64,000 nt of DNA from Hephaestia caeni (GTDB taxonomy: Bacteria > Pseudomonadota > Alphaproteobacteria > Sphingomonadales > Sphingomonadaceae), in the NCBI RefSeq assembly GCF_003550065.1, contig NZ_QXDC01000003.1:1116001-1180000 (forward strand), written 5' to 3'. A program made the position numbers and the translations under genes. The first letter of the stretch is position 1. The number at the start of each line of letters is the position of its first letter. Positions 32,144 through 40,569 of the stretch are shown here, piece by piece. The notes under the pieces are model-generated. The model did no database searches and had not been told where the DNA came from. It worked only from the letters and a program-made list of their open reading frames with translations.

Positions 32144-33300
32144 GGCGTCCGGCCCAGGATGGCGGTGATCGCGCGCCCGATCGGTACGGGCGGCTTGCCG
32201 GTCAGGATGCGCATCTGGTCCCCTATGGTCGAACGGCCGGCATGGAATCGTCCGACCAGCGCCGGATCAAGCCTGTAGAAGCGTTCGGGCAGCTTGTAAC
32301 GTGCCTCGGGCTCGGCGGCGCGAAACAGCATCCGCGCAAGCATCCGGTAGAATCCCCGCCGCGCCCACGCCGCGCGGGCGGCGCCGTACAGCAGGTCGTG
32401 CAGCGCCGCGCCCGAATAATCGTGCTGGCGGGCGATCAGCGCGGCGGTGCGCACCGCATCGGGCAGGGCATCGCCGGTGGTCGGGTGGAACAGCCCCGCG
32501 CGCATCCCCGCCTTGGCGACATTGTGCCCGCCCGATTGCCAATAGCCCTCGAAATCGCCGTCCTGCACCACCGGCAGCGCGCCGGCTTCCTCGCGCCGCA
32601 CCGCTGTCACCTGCCAGCCCCTGGCGGCGGCATAAGCGTCGATCCGCGCGACCATGCCGTCGCGATCGATCGCGCGCGTGTCGCTGTAACAGCACTCCTC
32701 GACGACCATGCGCGTCGCCGAAAAGGGCACGCTACAAACGAAGCGATAACCGTCCTCTTGCGCGACGGTCGCGTCCACGATCACGGGCGCGTCGATGTCG
32801 TGCGGGGTGGCCAGCTCCAACTCGCGTCCGACGGTTTTCCGCCAGCCGAGGTCAAGCAACGAAAGGTCGCCCGCCCCGCGCGCGTCGATCACCCCTCGGG
32901 CCTCGATCCGGCGGCCGTCGGCGAGCACCACCGCGTGCTGATTTGCGGCGAGCGCCTTGCACCCCGTCATCGCCTTCGCGCCCAGTGCCGCGCGCACCAC
33001 CGCGTCGAGCCGCGCCGATTCGATCGTGCGATAGCCGGTGCCGATCCGCCGTTCGTGCGCGGGAAAGCGCACGCGGTGCGCGGGCCAGCGATGGCCGATC
33101 AGCGGCGCGACGATCCAGTCGTCGTCGGCGTCGATATCGCTCGCGAAGAACGGCCACAGATGGTTGCCGCCGATACGATCGCCGCTCTCGATCAGCCGCA
33201 CGTCGAGCGCGGGGCATCTCTCGGCGAGCGCGAGCGCGATCAGTCCGCCCGCCAGCCCACCGCCGACGATCGCGACATCGCAGGGAAGAACGGCGACCAT
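32140..33300 (-). CDS. crtY: Lycopene beta-cyclase
   Basis: The 386-residue enzyme closes both ends of lycopene to beta-carotene. It has the dinucleotide-binding N terminus VAIVGGGLAGGLIALALAER and the CrtY-type GNHLWPFF segment. A conserved FCSVPFSATRMVVEECCYSD stretch and GYWQSGGHNVAKAGMRAGLFHPTTGDALP follow. With crtI it forms a short operon leading to beta-carotene, the precursor of the yellow xanthophylls typical of sphingomonads. Its start faces a 106-base gap before a small possible gene on the other strand. Confidence 0.94.
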   Translation of the reverse strand: MVAVLPCDVAIVGGGLAGGLIALALAERCPALDVRLIESGDRIGGNHLWPFFASDIDADDDWIVAPLIGHRWPAHRVRFPAHERRIGTGYRTIESARLDAVVRAALGAKAMTGCKALAANQHAVVLADGRRIEARGVIDARGAGDLSLLDLGWRKTVGRELELATPHDIDAPVIVDATVAQEDGYRFVCSVPFSATRMVVEECCYSDTRAIDRDGMVARIDAYAAARGWQVTAVRREEAGALPVVQDGDFEGYWQSGGHNVAKAGMRAGLFHPTTGDALPDAVRTAALIARQHDYSGAALHDLLYGAARAAWARRGFYRMLARMLFRAAEPEARYKLPERFYRLDPALVGRFHAGRSTIGDQMRILTGKPPVPIGRAITAILGRTP

Positions 33301-33406
33301 ATCCCGCGCTCTAGATCGTATTCCGCACCCGTGGAAGCGGCCGCGGGGCGTGGGGCTCTACCGCCGGGCATCGCCAACGGCACCACCGGGCGCTACAGGG
33401 GCAATC

Positions 33407-33592
33407 ATGGCCTCCATTTCCAGTTCCGGGATCGGCAATGCGGCGTCGGGGCGGTCGATCGGCCGCGTACACCGCTTCGTGCGGCGGCTGGCGGCGGCGT
33501 TGATCGTGGTCGCGCTGCTGCCGGGCGCCGTGCCGGCCGGCGCGCGCGGGGGTGCCGCCGACGGCGCGATGGCCGCGCGCCATATTCCTTGA
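33407..33592 (+). CDS. Possible small secreted or membrane peptide, 61 residues
   Basis: The frame starts with an ATG seven bases after AGGGG. It encodes a polar N terminus, a hydrophobic stretch VRRLAAALIVVALLPGAVPAGA, and a short Ala/Gly-rich tail, so it looks like a signal-peptide or single-helix peptide. No family is recognised. Between crtY and the MipA-like gene (33301-33692, both strands) this is the only plausible gene. The following bases hold the direct repeat GGAGCCAATGG (about 33620-33645), possibly promoter-related. Confidence 0.35.
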   Translation: MASISSSGIGNAASGRSIGRVHRFVRRLAAALIVVALLPGAVPAGARGGAADGAMAARHIP

Positions 33593-33692
33593 TTCTCCAG
33601 CAGGTTCGGCACTCCGCGGGGAGCCAATGGGCGTGGAGCCAATGGCGCGCTGCCGCGTTGCTGCAAGACGTCCTTTTGCACGGAGTATTTGC

Positions 33693-34541
33693 TTGATCCG
33701 CCATCTTCTTTTCGTGCCCGCCGTCAGCGCGGCCGCCGCGCTCGCCCCCCAATCCGCTGCCGGGCAGGATGCCGATGCCCCGGCGCCCGACGATAATGTC
33801 ACCGTCGGCCTCGGCCTCGCTTACCTGCCCGATTACGAAGGCTCGGACGATCATCGCGTCGCCATCGGCCCCGGCGCGATCGGCTCGGTGGGCGGCTTTG
33901 CCTTCACGCTGGCGGGCAACCGCGCCAGCCTCGATCTGATCCGCAACGCGTCCGGCCCCGGTTGGGATGTCCAGGCCGGGCCGATCGCGGTCGTCAATTT
34001 CGACCGCTCGAGCATCAAGAACATCGACGACGCGCGCATCAAGGCGCTCGGCAAGGTCGATACCGCGATCGAACTCGGCGGCTATGTCGGCATCGGCAAG
34101 ACGGGGGTGATCACCTCGCCCTACGACAAACTCTCGGTCTCGCTTAGCTATCGCCACGACGTCTCGGGCGGCCACGACAGCGCGATCCTGCAACCGACGA
34201 TCAACTATTTCACGCCCTTGAGCCGCAAGGCCGCTATCGGCCTGTTCGCCTCGGCCGAGCATGCCGGCAAGGGCTATGCGCGCACCTATTTCGGCATCAC
34301 CCCCGGCCAGTCGGCGGCGAGCGGCCTGCCCGTCTACACCGCGTCGAGCGGCTGGAAGAACTACACGATCGGCACGATCGCCACTTATGCGCTGACCGGC
34401 GATCTACTCCACGGCGTCAAGCTCGTCGCGGCGGGCACCTACAAGCGGATGCTGGGCGATTTCGGCGATTCGCCCGTCGTCTCGATCGCCGGCGACCGCG
34501 ATCAATGGATGGGCGCCGTGGGGCTGGCGTATACGTTTTGA
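33693..34541 (+). CDS. MipA/OmpV family outer-membrane protein
   Basis: From the TTG at 33693 (seven bases after GGAG) the product has 282 residues and a fitting signal peptide, IRHLLFVPAVSAAAALAPQSAAGQ. An ATG-started frame further upstream would leave the signal buried, so TTG is the likely start. The mature part has the family pattern: NVTVGLGLAYLPDYEGSDDHR near the N terminus, alternating beta strands, and a terminal aromatic residue in AVGLAYTF, the usual signal for outer-membrane insertion. MipA proteins are linked to murein enzymes or to metal and antibiotic stress. No specific role is evident here. Confidence 0.88.
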   Translation: MIRHLLFVPAVSAAAALAPQSAAGQDADAPAPDDNVTVGLGLAYLPDYEGSDDHRVAIGPGAIGSVGGFAFTLAGNRASLDLIRNASGPGWDVQAGPIAVVNFDRSSIKNIDDARIKALGKVDTAIELGGYVGIGKTGVITSPYDKLSVSLSYRHDVSGGHDSAILQPTINYFTPLSRKAAIGLFASAEHAGKGYARTYFGITPGQSAASGLPVYTASSGWKNYTIGTIATYALTGDLLHGVKLVAAGTYKRMLGDFGDSPVVSIAGDRDQWMGAVGLAYTF

Positions 34542-34549
34542 GTTCGCCG

Positions 34550-34654
34550 CACCGGCCCGCTCCCCCGCCCGGCCACCCAACGGCAGTATACTGAATGGGT
34601 GGCCGGGTGGGGGAGCGGGCCGGTGCCGCCCCTGTTTCAGTGAAACTGAAACAG
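34550..34654. repeat. Long inverted repeat plus a second hairpin after the MipA-like gene
   Basis: Arms 34550-34579 and 34596-34625 are 30-base inverted copies with about one mismatch, with a spacer that contains AGTATACT. Directly after it, 34632-34654 forms a second hairpin, CTGTTTCAG/CTGAAACAG. They fill the start of the 310-base gap before thiC. The right arm's GGGAGCGGGCCGG(T/C)GCCGC recurs at about 63738-63757, so this is a repeat family. It may also stop transcription from the MipA-like gene before the riboswitch. Confidence 0.8.
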
Positions 34655-34695
34655 CACCAGGGCACCCCCCTTGCCCTTTCGCGGACGGGGGCTAG

Positions 34696-36852
<2,157 letters not shown>

Positions 36853-36862
36853 AAATTGACGA

Positions 36863-36892
36863 ATGGGCGATGAATTTGACTTCATCGCCCAT
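36863..36892 (+). terminator. Hairpin after thiC
   Basis: ATGGGCGATGAA and TTCATCGCCCAT form a perfect 12-pair stem with a six-base loop, ten bases beyond the thiC stop. There is no T-run after it, so it may protect the 3' end or work with Rho rather than as a classical terminator. Confidence 0.6.
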
Positions 36893-36903
36893 CCGCTCGT
36901 CCA

Positions 36904-36975
36904 TTAAACCGGAACGAGAAGCGGCCACGCTTTGAACCCGTAGTCCTTAGCGTATAGCACGTCGCCCGTATCCGG
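36904..36975 (-). pseudogene. Possible C-terminal fragment of a lost gene
   Basis: The minus strand reads PDTGDVLYAKDYGFKAWPLL and three more residues before a stop. The composition looks like a genuine protein tail, but there is no consistent upstream frame or start. The family is not recognised. It may be all that remains of a gene displaced when the neighbouring AT-rich island arrived. Confidence 0.25.
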
Positions 36976-37071
36976 ACACCTCCGCGAAGCGCGGAAAATG
37001 TACCGGAAACCCGGCGGCGCTGGAGGAAGCTTCGGCTTCATCCCACTGCCTTTCCCGGGGCGCTGTTTACC

Positions 37072-37099
37072 TTGAAAAAACCGGTTCGTGCTTTATAAG
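37072..37099 (+). promoter_or_regulatory. Sigma-70-type promoter for the candidate small RNA
   Basis: TTGAAA (37072-37077) and TATAAG (37094-37099) are separated by 16 bases and together resemble the housekeeping consensus. Initiation would be near 37106. No coding frame with a ribosome site follows, only a structured segment and a terminator. Confidence 0.6.
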
Positions 37100-37105
37100 A
37101 GACAT

Positions 37106-37214
37106 TGCGGTGATGTCTTCTCGAACTCTGGGGTTCCAAGGCTTCTACGCCAGCAAGCCCCGTTCGAGCCTGACGCAGAAACTAATCGGCCCGAGCCTAG
37201 CTCGGGCCGTTTTT
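37106..37214 (+). ncRNA. Candidate small regulatory RNA, about 109 nt
   Basis: After a consensus-like promoter the transcript would fold into a long stem: CTCGAAC (37120-37126) with GTTCGAG (37162-37168), a TCT bulge, GGGG (37130-37133) with CCCC (37158-37161), and an inner GGC/GCC loop. It ends in a classical terminator at 37187-37214. There is no recognisable 4.5S, 6S, tmRNA or RNase P signature. An ATG-started frame here lacks a ribosome site. The RNA ends inside the 3' end of the convergent gene at 37213-37761, so the two could interact. Confidence 0.55.
37187..37214 (+). terminator. Rho-independent terminator
   Basis: CGGCCCGAGC and GCTCGGGCCG form a perfect ten-pair stem with a three-base loop, followed by five T. 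It is directed rightward and closes the candidate small RNA. On the other strand the same stem lies just past the stop of the convergent gene, without a T-run. Confidence 0.88.
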
Positions 37215-37761
37215 ACGACGTGGGGTTGACCATAGCCAAAACCACGTTTGCAATTTTTCTCGCTTCATTCTCCGTCATATCAAATGGCAGACCTTGAATT
37301 CGGACCACTAGATCAGATCTCAAAGGTATCGGCAGAATACTTACGGATTCGAATGATGTTGTCGTTGACTTGGGAACGATTTCAGTTGGCGTCGTCGAAT
37401 CGACCTTTTGTACTTGCGGTTTATCGGATTTGGACGACCGGTCGCGTCGGTTGATGTTAGGTCGAAACCCAAGTGGGTTGGACAGATAAGCTTCGAAATC
37501 TTCGAGGGCCGCTTTGACCCTACTTTTGTAGGTATTCATGCTTCCTGGGGTGTAATCTTTCCCCTGTAGATTGCTGAAGCGAAGCATGACGTCGTCGAGG
37601 TGAATCTTTGTCACATCCTCCGCTTCTTCATCGGGAAGAATCCCAAGAACTTTCCCCAGGGCAGCCTTACGCGCCATGGCGGTCCCTTTGGCCAGCAATC
37701 CCTTGGCGGCTTGATAATCCTGGAACTCCAAAATGGCTTCCCTATTGCGCTTTCCGTTCAT
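37213..37761 (-). CDS. Orphan protein with an integrase-like N-terminal helical domain, AT-rich island
   Basis: The 182-residue protein has two parts. Residues 1-90 are helical (EFQDYQAAKGLLAKGTAMARKAALGKVLGI, then MNTYKSRVKAALEDFEAYLSN), resembling the DNA-binding SAM-like arm of tyrosine recombinases, but no catalytic domain follows. A Ser/Thr/Lys-rich linker leads to a C-terminal module (ILPIPLRSDLVVRIQGLPFDMTENEARKIANVVLAM) of a type seen in other orphan proteins. The ATG at 37761 follows GGGAG and an excellent promoter. Base composition is clearly lower in GC and codon use differs from neighbours, suggesting recent arrival. Function is unknown. DNA binding is only inferred. Confidence 0.75.
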   Translation of the reverse strand: MNGKRNREAILEFQDYQAAKGLLAKGTAMARKAALGKVLGILPDEEAEDVTKIHLDDVMLRFSNLQGKDYTPGSMNTYKSRVKAALEDFEAYLSNPLGFRPNINRRDRSSKSDKPQVQKVDSTTPTEIVPKSTTTSFESVSILPIPLRSDLVVRIQGLPFDMTENEARKIANVVLAMVNPTS

Positions 37762-37782
37762 CAGGCATCTCCCATTCTGTAT

Positions 37783-37811
37783 ATAATACAGCGGCACCGT
37801 CCCAATGTCAA
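37783..37811 (-). promoter_or_regulatory. Near-perfect sigma-70 promoter for the orphan gene
   Basis: On the minus strand TTGACA (37811-37806) and TATTAT (37788-37783) are 17 bases apart, the housekeeping consensus in sequence and spacing. The leader would be only about 15 bases, carrying GGGAG. This is by far the most consensus-like promoter seen in the window and suggests high basal expression unless repressed. Confidence 0.75.
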
Positions 37812-38041
37812 TCATTTTGTCTATCGGACATATCAATAGTCGGTATAGACAGCAAAGGGCAAATTTAAGTGGCTCGGGATTACGGTGACTAAAAGCACCA
37901 AGGGCCAGCACCTCGCTCGTTCGACAATGATACGGGCGCTACGCCATTCGAGCGCTTGGCATCACGGACCGCGCGTCCTAATGCCAGCGTCGTCGCAAAG
38001 CACCGCGATCAGGCGCATCCGACGACACACGGAGAGATGAC

Positions 38042-38731
38042 ATGATCGTAACGACGGCACTCGCCCTGGCCGCGTCCGCCATATGCCCCGCCCAGCCCGC
38101 CGCGGCGCTCCTGCAAACCGGCACATTCGTCTATGTCGATTTCGAGCATGGGAAAACGATCGGGCACGATCGTATCGTCATCGCCGCGCAGCCCGACGGG
38201 CGCTACCGCTTCTCCAACACCGCGATCGGCTACGCCGATCAGGCGTGGACCGCCGTCACCCGCGCGGATTTCTCGCCGCTGTCGGCCGTCCTCGAATTCG
38301 GGCCGGAGGGCCATCGGCGGCCGATGTTCGATATCCGCTACGCGCCGGGTCGCGTCACGGGCCTGCGCTATCCCCGCCACCCCGCCGGCACCGCACCCGT
38401 TACAGTCCACGATACGGTCGGGCCGTGCGTCATCGATCAGCGGATCGATTGGGCCTCGGTGATGGCGCGCAAGCTGGAGGACGGCGCGCGCTTCACCTTC
38501 CAGGTCTACGATCCCGCGATCGGCATCAGCACCGCCAGCGCGACGGTGGAAGACGGCGGCACGATCCACGTGCCCGCCGGCGATATCGACGTCTTCAAGA
38601 TCACCTATCGTATCGAAAAGAAGACGGGATCAGAGCAATATGTCGTCTTCGCCAGCAAGGCGCTGCCCCGCATCATGGTGCGCGAGGATTTTCCCGACGG
38701 CGTGTCGTCGCAGCTCGAAAGCCGGCAATAG
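38042..38731 (+). CDS. Secreted DUF3108-like protein of unknown function
   Basis: The 229-residue product has a signal peptide (MIVTTALALAASAICPAQPAAA) and a beta-rich body with the pattern TFVYVDFEHGKTIGHDRIVI and TIHVPAGDIDVFKITYRIEKK, followed by ALPRIMVREDF. These recall the DUF3108/DUF6134 periplasmic group, where a first strand records how a thioester-like or lipid-like load is handled, although no activity is known. A strong GGAGAG site precedes the ATG. It is convergent with phnA, 11 bases apart. Confidence 0.7.
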   Translation: MIVTTALALAASAICPAQPAAALLQTGTFVYVDFEHGKTIGHDRIVIAAQPDGRYRFSNTAIGYADQAWTAVTRADFSPLSAVLEFGPEGHRRPMFDIRYAPGRVTGLRYPRHPAGTAPVTVHDTVGPCVIDQRIDWASVMARKLEDGARFTFQVYDPAIGISTASATVEDGGTIHVPAGDIDVFKITYRIEKKTGSEQYVVFASKALPRIMVREDFPDGVSSQLESRQ

Positions 38732-38742
38732 CCCCCCGCCCC

Positions 38743-39045
38743 TCACCGTTTCCGCACGAACTCCGCGCGCAGCACCAGCCCCTTGATCCCGTCGAACTTG
38801 CAGTCGATCTCCTGATCGTCGCCGGTCAGGCGGATCGATTTGATCAGCGTGCCGCGCTTCAGCGTCTGGCCCGCGCCCTTCACGTCCAGATCCTTGATCA
38901 GCGTCACCTGATCGCCGTCGGCCAGCACATTGCCCACCGCGTCGCGCACCTCGACCGTGTTCGCCGCCGCGCGCTTCGCCGCCAGTTCGCTCGCCGGCAT
39001 CCATTCGCCGCTTTCGTCGTCGAACACATAATCGTCGTCGCTCAC
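38743..39045 (-). CDS. PhnA domain protein (alkylphosphonate-type YjdM family)
   Basis: From the GTG at 39045 the protein has 100 residues. The C-terminal two thirds match the PhnA/YjdM domain: VRDAVGNVLADGDQVTLIKDLDVKGAGQTLKRGTLIKSIRLTG, then IDCKFDGIKGLVLRAEFVRK, an SH3-like barrel. The usual N-terminal zinc ribbon of YjdM is replaced by a short acidic segment (DDDYVFDDESGEWM). Despite the name, a phosphonate role is not established. Start choice rests on the acidic segment being conserved in style. The longer frame upstream is arginine-rich and unlikely. Confidence 0.85.
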   Translation of the reverse strand: MSDDDYVFDDESGEWMPASELAAKRAAANTVEVRDAVGNVLADGDQVTLIKDLDVKGAGQTLKRGTLIKSIRLTGDDQEIDCKFDGIKGLVLRAEFVRKR

Positions 39046-39216
39046 CGCGCGCCTGCCTTTCGGTTGATGGGGCCGTCTTCCCGCAGCCATACGGCCGCAA
39101 GCGCGGCCGATGTCAATCGCGGACCGCCCCCTTGATGGATGCCCCAAAGCCACGCCCGCCCGCCAAACCATCCAACACGCTGTCCTACACGGTCTTTCCA
39201 TGTTCTATCCTGCCCG

Positions 39217-40011
39217 ATGGCACAGGATGATCCCACACCCCCGCCGCCCGCCGGCCCCGATCGGCAGGCCCCCGCGCCGCTCGACGATGATCGCGCGCTC
39301 GATCCCGATCCGCCGGTCGATCTCGACGCCTTCGATCCCGACGAGTTCGAATGGCGTCCGGTCCCGCGCCGCCCGCGTGCGGATGGCTGGTCGCCCGAGG
39401 TCCAGCGCGCCTTTATCGAGGCGCTCGCCGATACCGGCATGGTCGAACACGCCGCGCGCGCGGTCGATATGTCGGTGCAGAGCGCCTATCGCCTGCGCCG
39501 CGCGGCGGGGTCGGAAGGGTTCGCGCGCGCCTGGACGGCGGCGGTGGAGGCCGCCTCGCACCGCCTGATCGATCTCGCCTTCCGCCGCGCGATCGAGGGC
39601 GAGGAGGTGCCGGTGTTCGATCGCGACGGCTGCCGGATCGGCGCGAAATGGCAGCACAGTGATCGGCTGCTGATGTTCCTGCTGCGCGCCTATCAGCCGG
39701 CACGTTTCCGCCACGCGCACCAAAGCATCCGCCGCCCGGAGGAGCCGCTCCCCGCGGCCGCGCCGCCTGTCGCCGATGCGGTCGCCGCGCTCGCGCCGCC
39801 GTGCCCGGCCGCGCCGCACCGGCTGATGCCGCCCGATCGCGCGGTCGATGCGATCGCCACTGCGCGCGCGGTCGCCGAGGCGCAGGCGCGCTACCCGCGC
39901 GACGATCGCGAACATTACCGGCGCGTGCCCGTCGAGCCCACGCACCCCGCCGCCCACCAACGCGCCCACCGCCGCCACCAACGCGAGGCCGGGCGCGACG
40001 ATTCCGACTGA
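39217..40011 (+). CDS. Hypothetical protein with a homeodomain-like helix-turn-helix
   Basis: The 264-residue protein has an acidic, proline-rich N terminus (residues ~1-50), then a helix-turn-helix (WSPEVQRAFIEALADTGMVEHAARAVDMSVQSAYRLRR, ~62-100). A helical segment mentions IGAKWQHSDRLLMFLLRAYQPARFR (~145-170), and an Ala/Pro- and Arg-rich tail ends with His/Arg repeats. Such proteins are common in sphingomonads and resemble terminase small-subunit-like DNA binders. No phage genes surround it, so a chromosomal DNA-binding role is more likely. The ATG at 39217 has no strong ribosome site. Confidence 0.7.
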   Translation: MAQDDPTPPPPAGPDRQAPAPLDDDRALDPDPPVDLDAFDPDEFEWRPVPRRPRADGWSPEVQRAFIEALADTGMVEHAARAVDMSVQSAYRLRRAAGSEGFARAWTAAVEAASHRLIDLAFRRAIEGEEVPVFDRDGCRIGAKWQHSDRLLMFLLRAYQPARFRHAHQSIRRPEEPLPAAAPPVADAVAALAPPCPAAPHRLMPPDRAVDAIATARAVAEAQARYPRDDREHYRRVPVEPTHPAAHQRAHRRHQREAGRDDSD

Positions 40012-40175
40012 TCGGCCCGGCTGATCGACGCGCCTGATCGCAAGGGCGCGTTTTGGCCTCACCTTTGCCTCACCTTCCGCGTTGCGGGGTGGCGCCATCG
40101 GCGTCGTCATCCTGCGACGGATTGAGGAACCCTTGCGATGGTCTGATCGTTGGCGGGCTTGACGGGAAGGAGAAT

Positions 40176-40403
40176 ATGGAACCCATCGTGTATCTTATCG
40201 CGATCCTCGGCTGCGGAGACGGGTCGCAAATGTGTCGCCAGCAGCGCGTCGAGCCCACGCCCTATGCGACGATGCAGGCGTGCCGCGAGGCGATGCCCGC
40301 CGCGCTCGCGCGCAATACTGATATCGATTATCCCACGATCGCCGCCGATTGCCGCCCCAGCGGCCCGCTGATCGCTGCGCGTGCCGCCACCCCGCGCGGC
40401 TGA
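40176..40403 (+). CDS. Conserved small hypothetical protein, 75 residues
   Basis: The start has an excellent GGAAGGAGA site. The product begins MEPIVYLIAILGCGDGSQMC and has three further cysteine-containing positions (ACREAMPAAL, IAADCR), a pattern seen in small sphingomonad proteins with a short hydrophobic N terminus that may anchor or export it. No function is known. It stands alone between the helix-turn-helix gene and a repeat element. Confidence 0.72.
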   Translation: MEPIVYLIAILGCGDGSQMCRQQRVEPTPYATMQACREAMPAALARNTDIDYPTIAADCRPSGPLIAARAATPRG

Positions 40404-40454
40404 AGCTTTATTTGGTGGACCAGCGTCTGCCCTTGAATCGATACGCACCCGTCT

Positions 40455-40533
40455 CCGTTCGCCCTGAGCTTGTCGAAGGGCCGCTCTATTCTTCCAACAA
40501 AGAACGGTGCTTCGACAGGCTCAGCACGAACGG
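40455..40533. repeat. Inverted repeat of the GAGCTTGTCGAAG type
   Basis: Arms 40455-40483 and 40505-40533 are 29-base imperfect inverted copies (CCGTTCGCCCTGAGCTTG... against ...CAGGCTCAGCACGAACGG), separated by 21 bases. It lies between convergent genes, the small gene at 40176 and the S9 peptidase. A half copy sharing 21 of 22 bases is at 56683-56704. This is a different family from the CCCCGG palindromes. Confidence 0.8.
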
Positions 40534-40569
40534 GTGGTCAGGGCGACCGGGTTTCACCCCGCCGCTCAA

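Noticed and set aside
37088..37297. A plus-strand 69-codon frame over the candidate small RNA
   Set aside because: There is no ribosome site, it runs through a terminator, and it extends antisense into the orphan gene.
39217..40011. Helix-turn-helix protein as a phage terminase small subunit marking a prophage
   Set aside because: No large terminase, portal, capsid or integrase gene lies nearby.
40455..40533. Repeat clusters as a CRISPR array
   Set aside because: Repeats are paired and inverted, not directly repeated with regular spacers, and no cas genes are present.
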